A stretch of DNA of 64,000 nucleotides from IMG/VR virus record IMGVR_UViG_3300033146_000857, positions 1 through 64,000 of that record; one strand, given 5' to 3'. A model generated the notes under the pieces. The model saw nothing but the letters and a program-made list of their open reading frames with translations. It was not told the origin of the DNA and searched no databases. This document shows, piece by piece, positions 16,761 to 24,913 of the stretch (within the stretch, counting starts at the first letter, position 1; the number at the start of each line of letters is the position of its first letter). The position numbers were made by a program, and so were the translations under genes. The stretch is from a virus.

Positions 16761-18212
16761 ATGGCTGAGTTCAAAATGGAACCTTTTGGATACCAAATGG
16801 AAGATGCAAAGTTTATCCTATCAGACAAACGTGTAGGAATATTACACGAACCTGGTGTAGGTAAGACTTTTGGGGTACTTATAGCAGCTGTATATCTCGC
16901 TGAAAAGCATAACTTACAGACTTTAGTTGTAGTGCCTCCTATTTTAATTGAAGAATGGATAGACAAAGCCAATGCCTACTTTGATCACTCCTTAACCTTG
17001 GTAGCTTACAAGGGTTCTCCTAAGGAGAGAACTAATTTCAAATTGGCAAAGGCAGACATAGTTATCTGTTCATATAATATACTGCAACGAGAAGGTTATT
17101 CAAATGCAAAAGGTAAATCTATATTTGAAAGAATGCCTAGACTTGGTATGTTAGTTGGTGATGAGACTAAATTTATAAAAAATCCAAAGTCTAAGGCTTT
17201 TAAGGCTTTTCAGTCTATAAAACATAGAACTAAGTATTTAGCCTTGATGAATGGTACACCAGTGGTTAAAAACCCAGGAGATATCTTCTGTATTATACAA
17301 CTGATTAACCCAAATAGGTATGTTACGCATAAAAACTTTATGACCCATCATGGTAAGTACATAAAGAATGATGAAGGCTTTCCACTACTAATTGGTTGGA
17401 AAAGACTGGATGATATAAAAGCCTTTTTAGACGTTAGCTGTAGGCGACTGATAAAGAAAGATGTTCTAGACTTACCTCCTAAGCAGTTGATAGTTAAGAT
17501 GTTTTCTTTAGAACCAAAGCATTACTCAGTTTTAAAGAGGTACTGGGAGACTGGCTTAATAGAACTGACTGAAAATGGAATTGATCTAGTCGGAAGACCT
17601 TTAGAAGTAATCTTTGACCAGGCTATGTCATTAGCCATGAAAGTTAGACAAGCTCTGTTTGACCCAAGTATTCTTGGTTTAGACATGGAATCAATCTATT
17701 TTGAACATTTAAGACACCAATTAGACGAACTAGGAGATGAGCAAACTATTATTTGTACTCACTTTCATAATACTTTAAGCATGGTCAAAAAAGTAATAGA
17801 AGAACGTGGAGGTACCTATAGTGAAATACATGGACAAATAAGCGCTGTAAAGAAAGAGAAGGCTAAAAAAGATTTTAAGTCTGGAAAAGTTCAATACCTA
17901 TTAGGTAATCCTAAGAGCATGGGAGTTGGGCTTGACTTTCAGCAATGTAGAAATATGATATTCTTTGAACAAGACTACGAAGTGGATTCTTTTTGGCAAG
18001 GTCAAGATAGAATACATAGACCTGGACAAGACAGAGACGTAAGATACTATGTGTTCTTAGCTAAGAAAACAATAGCTATAGACCTAATGAAGTCTATAAT
18101 GACTAATGCTGATTTTGTTAAAAAGCTCCTGGACAAACAGTCTAGCTCAGAGTTTTTTGATAATAGTATAACTGAAGATGAGGTTGCAGCATGGCAAAAG
18201 AAGATGAACTAG
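16761..18212 (+). CDS. SNF2-family helicase/translocase
   Basis: A 483-residue SF2 ATPase. Walker A is HEPGVGKTFG (Lys about 34), motif Ia is VVVPPILIEEW, the DExx box is GDETKF (about 132), motif III is LMNGTPVVKNP, and motif VI is QGQDRIHRPGQ (about 412). The compact form without accessory domains is common in phages. These proteins translocate on duplex DNA and remodel protein-DNA or branched structures. It starts 2 bases after the primase-helicase and overlaps the sigma gene by 22 bases. Confidence 0.9.
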   Translation: MAEFKMEPFGYQMEDAKFILSDKRVGILHEPGVGKTFGVLIAAVYLAEKHNLQTLVVVPPILIEEWIDKANAYFDHSLTLVAYKGSPKERTNFKLAKADIVICSYNILQREGYSNAKGKSIFERMPRLGMLVGDETKFIKNPKSKAFKAFQSIKHRTKYLALMNGTPVVKNPGDIFCIIQLINPNRYVTHKNFMTHHGKYIKNDEGFPLLIGWKRLDDIKAFLDVSCRRLIKKDVLDLPPKQLIVKMFSLEPKHYSVLKRYWETGLIELTENGIDLVGRPLEVIFDQAMSLAMKVRQALFDPSILGLDMESIYFEHLRHQLDELGDEQTIICTHFHNTLSMVKKVIEERGGTYSEIHGQISAVKKEKAKKDFKSGKVQYLLGNPKSMGVGLDFQQCRNMIFFEQDYEVDSFWQGQDRIHRPGQDRDVRYYVFLAKKTIAIDLMKSIMTNADFVKKLLDKQSSSEFFDNSITEDEVAAWQKKMN

Positions 18213-18754
18213 TAACAACCCATCTATACATAGCTAAATACCTGGCTCGTAGGTACTCTAGAAGCAGTGCACCTTTTGACGATCTATACCAAGAAGGCTG
18301 CATAGGCCTTATAAAAGCTAGTAAAAAATTCGAAGTCGAGCGTGGCTTTAAATTCTCTACTTATGCTACCTGGTGGGTAAGACAAGCTATACTAAGTTCG
18401 CTAACCACTAGTACTAGAACAATAAGACTACCTAGCCATATTGTTCAACTTAAGCTTAAAATATTTAGATTTAGTGAAGCTTACTTAAATCAACATGGTA
18501 AGGAACCTAGTCTAGAGGAAATTGGTACAGAAATAGACCTAGAAGTTCATAAGGTTGAAAAAATCTTGAACCTGCAACTAGAGGTGGACATAGACAACTT
18601 TGAAGCCTTCATGACTAAAGATGAAGATAACGAACTAGAGAAACTTGAAAAGGAGGAAGAGCATGACCATGTGGTAAATAAGTTAACAAACTTGACCCTA
18701 AAAGAGAAGATTGTTATAGGCCTACAGTATGGCCTATTAAGTAAAATTAAGTAA
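18191..18754 (+). CDS. phage sigma-70 factor lacking the region 4.2 HTH
   Basis: A 187-residue sigma factor. Region 2 is intact: FDDLYQEGCIGLIKASKKF (2.2) and GFKFSTYATWWVRQAI (2.3/2.4), which melts and reads the -10 element, followed by RTIRLPSHI. Region 3 follows (KEPSLEEIGTEI onward). The C-terminus reaches only the first helix of region 4 (LTLKEKIVIGLQYGL) and stops, missing the helix-turn-helix that binds the -35 box. No downstream frame restores it. This fits the phage promoters, which show a long -10 block but no -35. A separate region-4-like protein is encoded at 4206-4448. Confidence 0.9.
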   Translation: MAKEDELVTTHLYIAKYLARRYSRSSAPFDDLYQEGCIGLIKASKKFEVERGFKFSTYATWWVRQAILSSLTTSTRTIRLPSHIVQLKLKIFRFSEAYLNQHGKEPSLEEIGTEIDLEVHKVEKILNLQLEVDIDNFEAFMTKDEDNELEKLEKEEEHDHVVNKLTNLTLKEKIVIGLQYGLLSKIK

Positions 18755-18770
18755 AAGTATCTAGTTAAAG

Positions 18771-18784
18771 ACTTGAGATATAAT
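18771..18784 (+). promoter_or_regulatory. phage promoter, ACTTNNNATATAAT class
   Basis: ACTTGAGATATAAT lies 42 bases before the gene at 18827 and just behind the sigma gene. It would start the transcript for the polymerase block. Confidence 0.7.
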
Positions 18785-18826
18785 TATTTAACATTTGAGA
18801 GAATGAAATTAAACTAAGGATTAGAA

Positions 18827-19477
18827 ATGGCAAAAGCAAAGATTGAAGATATGGAATTAGAAGCACCTACAAAGAATGTTAAGACAGCAGTAGCTTCAGA
18901 TGAAGAGGTAATTGAAACAGAAGTTTCTGGAAACTCAGCAGTAGCTGTTAGAGGGGCTTCAGCAGTAGCTTCATTAAACACAGGTTTTGAGGGTATAGCC
19001 ACTATAGCTAACTTCATGCCTTATTTTATACTCGATGGTACTGAGCTTTTAAATAAGGTTTCTGAAGAGTCTCATAAGACTATTGAAGTAGTCATTACTG
19101 GTGGAAAGCCTGTATGGCAATTATGGAACATGGAACAAGCGTTGGTAGCTGAAAGTTCTGACGGTGTAACTTCTACTGATGGAGTTAACATGCAGCAGGC
19201 TTTAGCCGAGACAAAGGCTAAGTATCCTGGCCAAGAAGAGAAGATTAAAATTCAAGGTAGATACGATTTATACTTTGACTGGGACTATCCTGAGGATGGA
19301 TCAAAGCTTACTAAAATAAGTTTAAGTCCTTCTAGTAAGTATGCTTTTAGTGCTTATTCACAAGATCTAGCAAAACAAGGCCTAGGTGTAGACAAGGTAA
19401 CTACTTGTATTGGTGCAAAACGTACTGTTTCTAAGCAAGGCTATAGATATTCTTTAGCTACTTTTGAGCAGGCTTAG
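18827..19477 (+). CDS. putative ssDNA-binding/replication accessory protein
   Basis: A 216-residue protein with its own promoter and AAGGAT leader. Residues 1-45 are low-complexity acidic/Ala/Val. The core is beta-rich with YFILDG, WQLWNMEQ, a YDLYFDWDYPEDG segment and a C-terminal motif TVSKQGYRYSLATFE. Promoter-led strong expression next to DNA polymerase and exonuclease genes suits a single-stranded DNA-binding protein, but no acidic C-terminal tail of the usual kind is present and the family was not recognised with certainty. Confidence 0.45.
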   Translation: MAKAKIEDMELEAPTKNVKTAVASDEEVIETEVSGNSAVAVRGASAVASLNTGFEGIATIANFMPYFILDGTELLNKVSEESHKTIEVVITGGKPVWQLWNMEQALVAESSDGVTSTDGVNMQQALAETKAKYPGQEEKIKIQGRYDLYFDWDYPEDGSKLTKISLSPSSKYAFSAYSQDLAKQGLGVDKVTTCIGAKRTVSKQGYRYSLATFEQA

Positions 19478-19479
19478 TC

Positions 19480-19887
19480 ATGAATAAGATAGCTGAAACT
19501 ATCTTAAGTAATCTCCAGCTTAAAGCTGGAGATCTAAATGAAGATGGTAAGTTTTTAAAGGTTGTAGAAGCCTATGAAGGTATTCTAGACAAGCTTGTGG
19601 TTTATGCTGATACTCTAAGTAAGAACCACCGATGTGGCGGATGTGGTAAACATAAGACAGCTATCAGCCATGAGGAAGTGTACGCCTCAGACAGGGCTAG
19701 CTATGCTTCTGAGATCCCCGAGCCTGAAGCTAGACCTTATGCCCAGCCTGAGCATAAAGAGTTTATTGGGCCTATAGATGATCCAGAACCAGGCTTTGTA
19801 CGAGTAAGTACTGAAGTTTCTAGCCCTACCTTAAGTACCCCAGATGGACTTCCTCAGCCAAAAGCCTATCCTAGAGGTGAAAAATAA
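19480..19887 (+). CDS. small CxxC protein with Pro-rich tail
   Basis: A 135-residue unknown protein. A predicted helical N-terminus leads to RCGGCGKH, a single zinc-knuckle-like motif, then a disordered Pro/Glu-rich tail. Starts 2 bases after the preceding stop and abuts the next gene. No function proposed. Confidence 0.6.
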   Translation: MNKIAETILSNLQLKAGDLNEDGKFLKVVEAYEGILDKLVVYADTLSKNHRCGGCGKHKTAISHEEVYASDRASYASEIPEPEARPYAQPEHKEFIGPIDDPEPGFVRVSTEVSSPTLSTPDGLPQPKAYPRGEK

Positions 19888-20271
19888 ATGTCTGAGTTTA
19901 TGAAAGACTCTTTGGTAAATTCAAAGCCTAAAATGGCTTTGATACCTCCAGAGTTTAAAATTGATCTAGCTAAACTGCTAACTTTAGGTGGCTATAAGTA
20001 TAACTTTAACAACTGGAAGTTAGCTGCAGAAGATCAGGTAGAAGAATACAGAGATGCTCTAGAACGACACTTGTTAGCTCGTGATTCCGGAGAATACATA
20101 GACAAAGATACAGGTATGCCTCACATAATCTGTGTAGCTTTTAATTCTATGGCTTTACACTATTTTGACCATAAGTTCAAAAATGTAAACGTAGATGAGG
20201 AGTCTTATATAACAAGACTTAAAAATTATAAGGAAAAGAAAAATGCAAGAGACAAAGACCGTATTAGTTGA
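19888..20271 (+). CDS. DUF5664 (dATP/dGTP diphosphohydrolase N-terminal-like) protein
   Basis: A 127-residue protein matching DUF5664: PKMALIPPEF, a GGYKYNFNNWK motif, a long helix with ERHLLARDSGEYIDKDTG, then a conserved (H)IICVAFNSMAL helix. Related domains are annotated as the N-terminal part of dATP/dGTP diphosphohydrolases and are common in phage nucleotide-metabolism clusters. Here only that domain is present. Its role in shaping dNTP pools is inferred from family and neighbours. Overlaps the exonuclease gene by 29 bases. Confidence 0.7.
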   Translation: MSEFMKDSLVNSKPKMALIPPEFKIDLAKLLTLGGYKYNFNNWKLAAEDQVEEYRDALERHLLARDSGEYIDKDTGMPHIICVAFNSMALHYFDHKFKNVNVDEESYITRLKNYKEKKNARDKDRIS

Positions 20272-20983
20272 CGTTAATAACTACTTGAAAAGAATCTACC
20301 ATGGTGGTGGAGACCCTTATAGCCTTTTTACTGGTTTAATGAACAAGAATTTATCAAATGAAGTAACTCTTGTTTGTGACACATTTTCATCTAGAAATCA
20401 TAGAAAAAATATTTTAAATACCTATAAGGCTGGTAGACCCCAAGGTGATGATCCTATCTACTGGGAGCTCTATAACAATGCCATAACTATAGGCAGGCAT
20501 TACCCAAATGTAACAGTCATAAATGTGACTGACGGTGAAGCCGATGACTATATCCTATTAAACGCTAAGGCTGGAGATGATGTAATTTCAAATGATAAAG
20601 ATCTATGGCCTTTAATAGCCAAAGACGTGAATATCTTATTAAACGCAACTTCTAAAGTTGATAGACAATTAATAGAAACTAAATTTTATTACCCGGACCC
20701 AGAGTTAATAGTTGCTTATAAATGTCTTGTTGGAGACTCTAGTGATAAGATAATTGGTAAGTACAGATTTGGTATTGCAGCCTATAAAAAATTATCCATA
20801 GATGAACTAAAGTTCTTTCTAGCTTGCCTAAAGAGTGGTATGGAACATGACTTAATTGATGAAAATGTAAAGACTAGTTATGCACTAGTTAAAACATTTC
20901 ACGACATCTCTTATGAGGCTATGGAGCCTTTAGAATTTAGTGACTTAAATAGTTTTTACTCTTCTAAAGGAATAATATGCTAG
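20243..20983 (+). CDS. 5'-3' exonuclease (FEN/T5/T7-type)
   Basis: A 246-residue nuclease of the FEN superfamily. The metal-binding acidic residues are visible in order: VLVDVNN (Asp10), VTDGEADDYIL (Glu and Asp near 97-100), SNDKDLWPL (near 117) and GDSSDKIIG (near 162). Such enzymes remove RNA primers and flaps and resect DNA ends. Its position immediately before DNA polymerase supplies the 5' nuclease that the polymerase lacks. Overlaps the polymerase gene by 7 bases. Confidence 0.9.
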   Translation: MQETKTVLVDVNNYLKRIYHGGGDPYSLFTGLMNKNLSNEVTLVCDTFSSRNHRKNILNTYKAGRPQGDDPIYWELYNNAITIGRHYPNVTVINVTDGEADDYILLNAKAGDDVISNDKDLWPLIAKDVNILLNATSKVDRQLIETKFYYPDPELIVAYKCLVGDSSDKIIGKYRFGIAAYKKLSIDELKFFLACLKSGMEHDLIDENVKTSYALVKTFHDISYEAMEPLEFSDLNSFYSSKGIIC

Positions 20984-22890
20984 TTACATCTAAAAACATA
21001 CAAGAAGCTTTGGATATACTAAAAGAAGACGAAGATGTGATATGGTCTATAGACCTTGAAACATTTTGTCCCATGGATAACTTTGCGCAGATAACAGGTA
21101 AGACTAAGCCTCTAGATAGAATAAACTCTAAGATAGCTTCTTTACAGATAACTACGGCTAAAGAGCATAACTTATATTTTAACTTTGCTCATCTAGATGG
21201 AGACCTAGATTATAAGTATCTTAAAGATATCTTTGAACTAAAACAATCTAACCTACATCTTATAGCTCATAACTTTAACTTTGAGTGGACACTGTTATAC
21301 CTACATGGAGTTGACTTAACTAGGTTTACTTTATGGGATACTATGATAATGGGCTGGTTGAGAAATGAGAATGAGCCTCAAGGACTTAAGCCTAGTATTA
21401 AGAAATATTTTGGGTATGAAATGGCAAGTTATAAAGCTACTGTTGGCGAAGGAACAATGGCTATGATAACTGGAGAAGAAGGTTATGACTATGGTATGGA
21501 TGATGCTATATGGACACTTAAACTTTTCGATTTATACTATGAGTCTATAGATGTTAACTATTATTTAACTTTTGATGAGCCTATAATAAAGTATATAGCT
21601 ATGCACCATGTAAAAGGGCAGCAGGTTAATACTGATATTATAGCTCAGTTTGTAGTAGATGATGAGTCAAAAGCCCAAAAACTACTTAGTGAATTCCCTG
21701 TCTTAAGAGGAGTTAACTTAAATAGTCCAAAACAAATGGCTAACTTACTCTTTAATGAGATGAAACTTCCTCCAGTTAAAGTATCTAGAAAAACTGGTAA
21801 TCCTAGTACAGACAAAGAGACTTTAAATACTCTTATACTAGAACATTCCAAGACTAACCCAGAGTTAGAAGCTTTTGCTGAGATAAAAAAGATAGAAACT
21901 AAGAAAAAATTATACTACAAGCCTTACCCTAGACTAGTTTATCCAGATGGCAGATGGCATAGTGAGATTAGACACTCTGGAACGGTCACTGGTAGATTTA
22001 GCATGAGTAGTCCAAACTTACAACAAATGGCTAAACGTGGTGAGAGTGTTAAAGTGCGAAGAGTCATTGTGCCTAATAAAGAACATGAGTTTATACTGTG
22101 TATTGACTGGTCTCAAATTGAGCTAAGAATGGCTGCTCACATGTCACAAGATCCAAAATTGTTAGACGCCTATAGAACTGAGAAAGACTTACATACGGTT
22201 TCTGGTACTAATATTCTTAACTGCTCTTATGAAAAAATGAAAGAACTACTAGAGACTGGTGACCTAGAAGCCAAAAAGGCTAGGCAAAAGGGTAAAACAC
22301 TAAACTTTGCTGCTCTATATGGCGCAGCTGCAGGTAGACTTAGTAAGTATGATCTATTAGACTGTTCAGTCGGTGAAGCGGAATATTTTTTACAGGCACA
22401 TAAAGAAGGTTATTCTAAGTACTTCTACGACTTTGTTAATGACACTTTAATTGAGGCTAGAAATAAACTTTTTGTAGAAACTATATTCAAGCGTAAGAGA
22501 AGACTTCCAAATTTGACTTCACCTATAAAAGCTCTAAGAATTGATGCTGAACATCAGGCTGTTAATGCTAGAGTTCAAGGTTCTTGTGGAGAACTAATGA
22601 AACTCAGCTTTGCTAGACTTGGTGATGAAGACTTACTATACAATGGTGAATTAGAATTTGTATGCCCAGTACATGATGAATTTGTGTATTCTACTACTCG
22701 TGAAGGAGTACATAAGTATCTAAGACGCATAAAGGAAATAATGGAAATGACTCCTAAAGGTTTCTCAGTTCCTATCATTGCAGCAGCCTCTGTTGGGGTT
22801 AACTTTGCTGACCAAATAGAAATAGAAGATTTAGACAACTTAGACAAGTATCTAGATGAAGCTTTAGCTTATCAATCAAAAGGAAACTAG
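20977..22890 (+). CDS. family A DNA polymerase with 3'-5' exonuclease
   Basis: A 637-residue replicative polymerase. Exonuclease motif I is WSIDLETF (residues about 23-30) and motif II HNFNFEWTLL. Polymerase motifs are GTVTGRFSMSSPNLQQM, motif A CIDWSQIELRMAAH (near 375), motif B RQKGKTLNFAALYG (near 437) and motif C VHDEF (near 564). Motif A has Trp where most family A enzymes have Tyr (DYSQIELR). Motif B carries Phe in NFA, as in E. coli Pol I, not the Tyr of T7. No 5' nuclease domain; that activity is the separate upstream gene. Confidence 0.97.
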   Translation: MLVTSKNIQEALDILKEDEDVIWSIDLETFCPMDNFAQITGKTKPLDRINSKIASLQITTAKEHNLYFNFAHLDGDLDYKYLKDIFELKQSNLHLIAHNFNFEWTLLYLHGVDLTRFTLWDTMIMGWLRNENEPQGLKPSIKKYFGYEMASYKATVGEGTMAMITGEEGYDYGMDDAIWTLKLFDLYYESIDVNYYLTFDEPIIKYIAMHHVKGQQVNTDIIAQFVVDDESKAQKLLSEFPVLRGVNLNSPKQMANLLFNEMKLPPVKVSRKTGNPSTDKETLNTLILEHSKTNPELEAFAEIKKIETKKKLYYKPYPRLVYPDGRWHSEIRHSGTVTGRFSMSSPNLQQMAKRGESVKVRRVIVPNKEHEFILCIDWSQIELRMAAHMSQDPKLLDAYRTEKDLHTVSGTNILNCSYEKMKELLETGDLEAKKARQKGKTLNFAALYGAAAGRLSKYDLLDCSVGEAEYFLQAHKEGYSKYFYDFVNDTLIEARNKLFVETIFKRKRRLPNLTSPIKALRIDAEHQAVNARVQGSCGELMKLSFARLGDEDLLYNGELEFVCPVHDEFVYSTTREGVHKYLRRIKEIMEMTPKGFSVPIIAAASVGVNFADQIEIEDLDNLDKYLDEALAYQSKGN

Positions 22891-22891
22891 C

Positions 22892-23707
22892 ATGAGCGCC
22901 TTTGACCTAGTCTATAAAAATGCTCTAGACCACGTGCTAAACACTGGAGTTAAGACCAAAAATAAGCGTACTGGAAGTATCATGTTAGAAACACATGGAT
23001 ATTCATTTGACTACGACATGAGTGTCTTACCAAGGCTGTTCATAAGAAAAACCTGGATTAGTTCTGCTGCGGCTGAGCTAGCTTGGTTTTTATCTGGTAC
23101 AAAAGATGCTACATGGGTAAACAGTCGTACTAATATCTGGAAAGATTTTACTGACCAAGATGGGAATATTCCCACTGCTTATGGCTACAGATGGTCACAC
23201 CTATGGGGATACGACCAAGTTAGCAACATCTTAGTTAAACTTAGAGCTGACCCAACTTCTAGACAACAAGTTTTGTTAACTTGGGATCCTATGAACGACA
23301 ACAGAATAGGCTCTAAGAATATTCCTTGTCCATTTGTCTACGTGGTGAATACTGTAGGAAACAGGCTGAATTTACACTTAACTGTTAGATCAAACGACAC
23401 TTGGTTAGGCTTACCTTATGATGTAATGACTGCTTGTTTGCTTGGTAGAGCTTTAGCCAACAGTTTAAACATTGACCTGGGCAGCTTGCATTATTCAGTG
23501 GCTAATCTACATCTGTATGAAAATCAGTTTGAATTAGCCAAAGAAGCTGTTGATATAGAAATACTACATGATGTGTCTGTGCCTAATGAGTCTTTAAAGA
23601 CTATCTTAGATATAAGATCAGACATGGACAGCTACCATGAAAGCTTCAAATGCCTAGATGAGTATAACTTCTCTGGTTGGAAACCAAAAGTTAATGTGGT
23701 CAAATAA
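22892..23707 (+). CDS. thymidylate-synthase-family enzyme, probably dCMP-specific
   Basis: A 271-residue member of the ThyA fold. It aligns without gaps to E. coli numbering around the active site: Cys146 nucleophile (NIPCPF), Arg166, Asp169 (RSNDTWLGLP), His207 and Tyr209 (NLHLYE). Two key residues differ: His147 is Pro, and Asn177, which hydrogen-bonds the uracil ring in ThyA, is Asp (GLPYDV). Asn-to-Asp at this site is the known hallmark of dCMP selectivity, as in T4 dCMP hydroxymethylase. The product could be 5-methyl- or 5-hydroxymethyl-dCMP; the DHFR-like gene nearby favours a methyl-transfer route. An ordinary thymidylate synthase cannot be excluded. Confidence 0.85.
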   Translation: MSAFDLVYKNALDHVLNTGVKTKNKRTGSIMLETHGYSFDYDMSVLPRLFIRKTWISSAAAELAWFLSGTKDATWVNSRTNIWKDFTDQDGNIPTAYGYRWSHLWGYDQVSNILVKLRADPTSRQQVLLTWDPMNDNRIGSKNIPCPFVYVVNTVGNRLNLHLTVRSNDTWLGLPYDVMTACLLGRALANSLNIDLGSLHYSVANLHLYENQFELAKEAVDIEILHDVSVPNESLKTILDIRSDMDSYHESFKCLDEYNFSGWKPKVNVVK

Positions 23708-24128
23708 TTTCTGGATGGACCTAGTCTATAAGTTTGCTACTCAAAGTTACGCTAAGAAGAAAAAAGTAGCTTGTATCTTAGTGAAGAACAAGCATTTTGT
23801 CTCGGCTGGAGTTAACGGAACTTTAAGTGTTTTATCTAACTGCTGTGAAGATAAGCAGGGTAGAAGCATGCACGATGTAGTCGTGCATGCTGAAATGAAT
23901 GCAATAGCCAATGCTAGCAACAAAAATGATATAGCTGGAAGTACTGCTTATCTAAACTATGGACCTTGTGAAAACTGTGCAAAAACCCTCTTACAGTTTG
24001 GAATAAAAAAGCTCTATATAAAAGGGGATATAAAATATCCTGAAGTGATCCAAACGTGTATAGATTATTTAGGAGTAGAAAATGTTGAAATTGAAGAGCC
24101 CTGTGAAGAAGACAGAGACTGGTGTTAG
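23694..24128 (+). CDS. deoxycytidylate (dCMP) deaminase
   Basis: A zinc-dependent deaminase converting dCMP to dUMP. Counting from the ATG at 23694 (144 residues), the motifs are VVVHAEMNAIA (zinc His65, catalytic Glu67) and GPCENCAK (zinc Cys92 and Cys95). An in-frame ATG at 23658 would add 12 residues but overlaps the previous gene by 50 bases; the later start is preferred. With dUTPase upstream it would supply dUMP. It competes for dCMP with the predicted dCMP-modifying enzyme next door. Confidence 0.9.
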   Translation: MWSNNFWMDLVYKFATQSYAKKKKVACILVKNKHFVSAGVNGTLSVLSNCCEDKQGRSMHDVVVHAEMNAIANASNKNDIAGSTAYLNYGPCENCAKTLLQFGIKKLYIKGDIKYPEVIQTCIDYLGVENVEIEEPCEEDRDWC

Positions 24129-24393
24129 CAATAAAATAGTTAATAAGCCTTTAAAAATGAGCTTTGGTAGCTCAAAAGAAGTAGATCAAAGCTATAAGAT
24201 TGACCAAATGAAAAATCCTTACATAGAAGAGGCAAAAAGAATGAGTTTGGTTAGGCTGGTAGATATCTGGAAAATAGCCTTTGAAAGGTTGAAAGATAGA
24301 AGACTATTAGGAGATGACCTACTTAGGTATAAGGCTGTAAAATCTATACTAACGTTTAAACACAGAGTCGAACTACCTAAAGATGGTAAATAA
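24082..24393 (+). CDS. hypothetical protein
   Basis: A 103-residue basic protein overlapping the deaminase gene by 47 bases; AGGAG lies 6 bases before the ATG. The C-terminal half is helical with many Lys, Arg and Leu (LVDIWKIAFERLKDRRLLGDD). No family recognised. It ends just before a promoter. Confidence 0.65.
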   Translation: MLKLKSPVKKTETGVSNKIVNKPLKMSFGSSKEVDQSYKIDQMKNPYIEEAKRMSLVRLVDIWKIAFERLKDRRLLGDDLLRYKAVKSILTFKHRVELPKDGK

Positions 24394-24407
24394 GATTCTA
24401 TGCTTAA

Positions 24408-24421
24408 TCTTGTAGTATAAT
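24408..24421 (+). promoter_or_regulatory. phage promoter, ACTTNNNATATAAT class
   Basis: TCTTGTAGTATAAT lies 18 bases before the start at 24440 in a 46-base gap. It differs from consensus at two positions and keeps TATAAT. Confidence 0.6.
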
Positions 24422-24439
24422 TTATGAATAGGATATGAA

Positions 24440-24913
24440 ATGGTAGGCTTAATGTTAGCTAATCAACTAAACATAGTTGCTGGCAAAGATGGCAAGATAA
24501 TAGAAGGACCTGTAGAAGATAAGAAGTGGCTTAGAGAAACAATAGCTTCTAAGGTAGTGGTAGTTGGTAAGACTACCTGGGATAAAGATATATCTAAATA
24601 TCCTAAGTTAGTCGAACAAGCACTACTCTGGCTGGTATTGACTACTAAAGCATACCAGCCTGCTGGACACATAAATGTTAAATTTGTGTCCGCCAAAGAA
24701 CTTAAAATCTATAAGGTTAAATACTGCCTAGGAGGTCCTAAGACAATAGAAATACTAAAGCCGGATCGTTTGATAATTCATAGAGTTGTGGATAAAACCA
24801 CTAAAGGAACAAAGATCAACCTTGAGGATTATCTCCTAACTAAATGTAGACGGAGAGACTCTTATACTCAAGAATACTATGATCTAATTAAGGATAAAAA
24901 TGCCAAAGCTTAA
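24440..24913 (+). CDS. divergent dihydrofolate reductase-like protein
   Basis: A 157-residue protein with a DHFR-like outline. The start has NIVAGKDGKI, akin to the A-x-(D/N)-x-x-G-x-I strand and loop. The motif VVVGKTTWDK matches (M)G-(R/K)-x-T-(W/Y), the cofactor-binding helix. KYCLGGPKTIEIL matches the late GG-x-x-(I/L) nucleotide-binding turn, and DRLIIHRV a final strand. DHFR regenerates tetrahydrofolate after a thymidylate-synthase reaction, which fits the neighbouring ThyA-fold enzyme. Divergence from standard DHFR is large. Confidence 0.6.
   Translation: MVGLMLANQLNIVAGKDGKIIEGPVEDKKWLRETIASKVVVVGKTTWDKDISKYPKLVEQALLWLVLTTKAYQPAGHINVKFVSAKELKIYKVKYCLGGPKTIEILKPDRLIIHRVVDKTTKGTKINLEDYLLTKCRRRDSYTQEYYDLIKDKNAKA

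Noticed and set aside
19888-20271. Idea of a Z-genome (2-aminoadenine) phage, from DUF5664 plus family A polymerase
   Set aside because: No PurZ (adenylosuccinate synthetase-like) or DatZ HD-domain gene is seen in the window; DUF5664 alone is common in ordinary phages.
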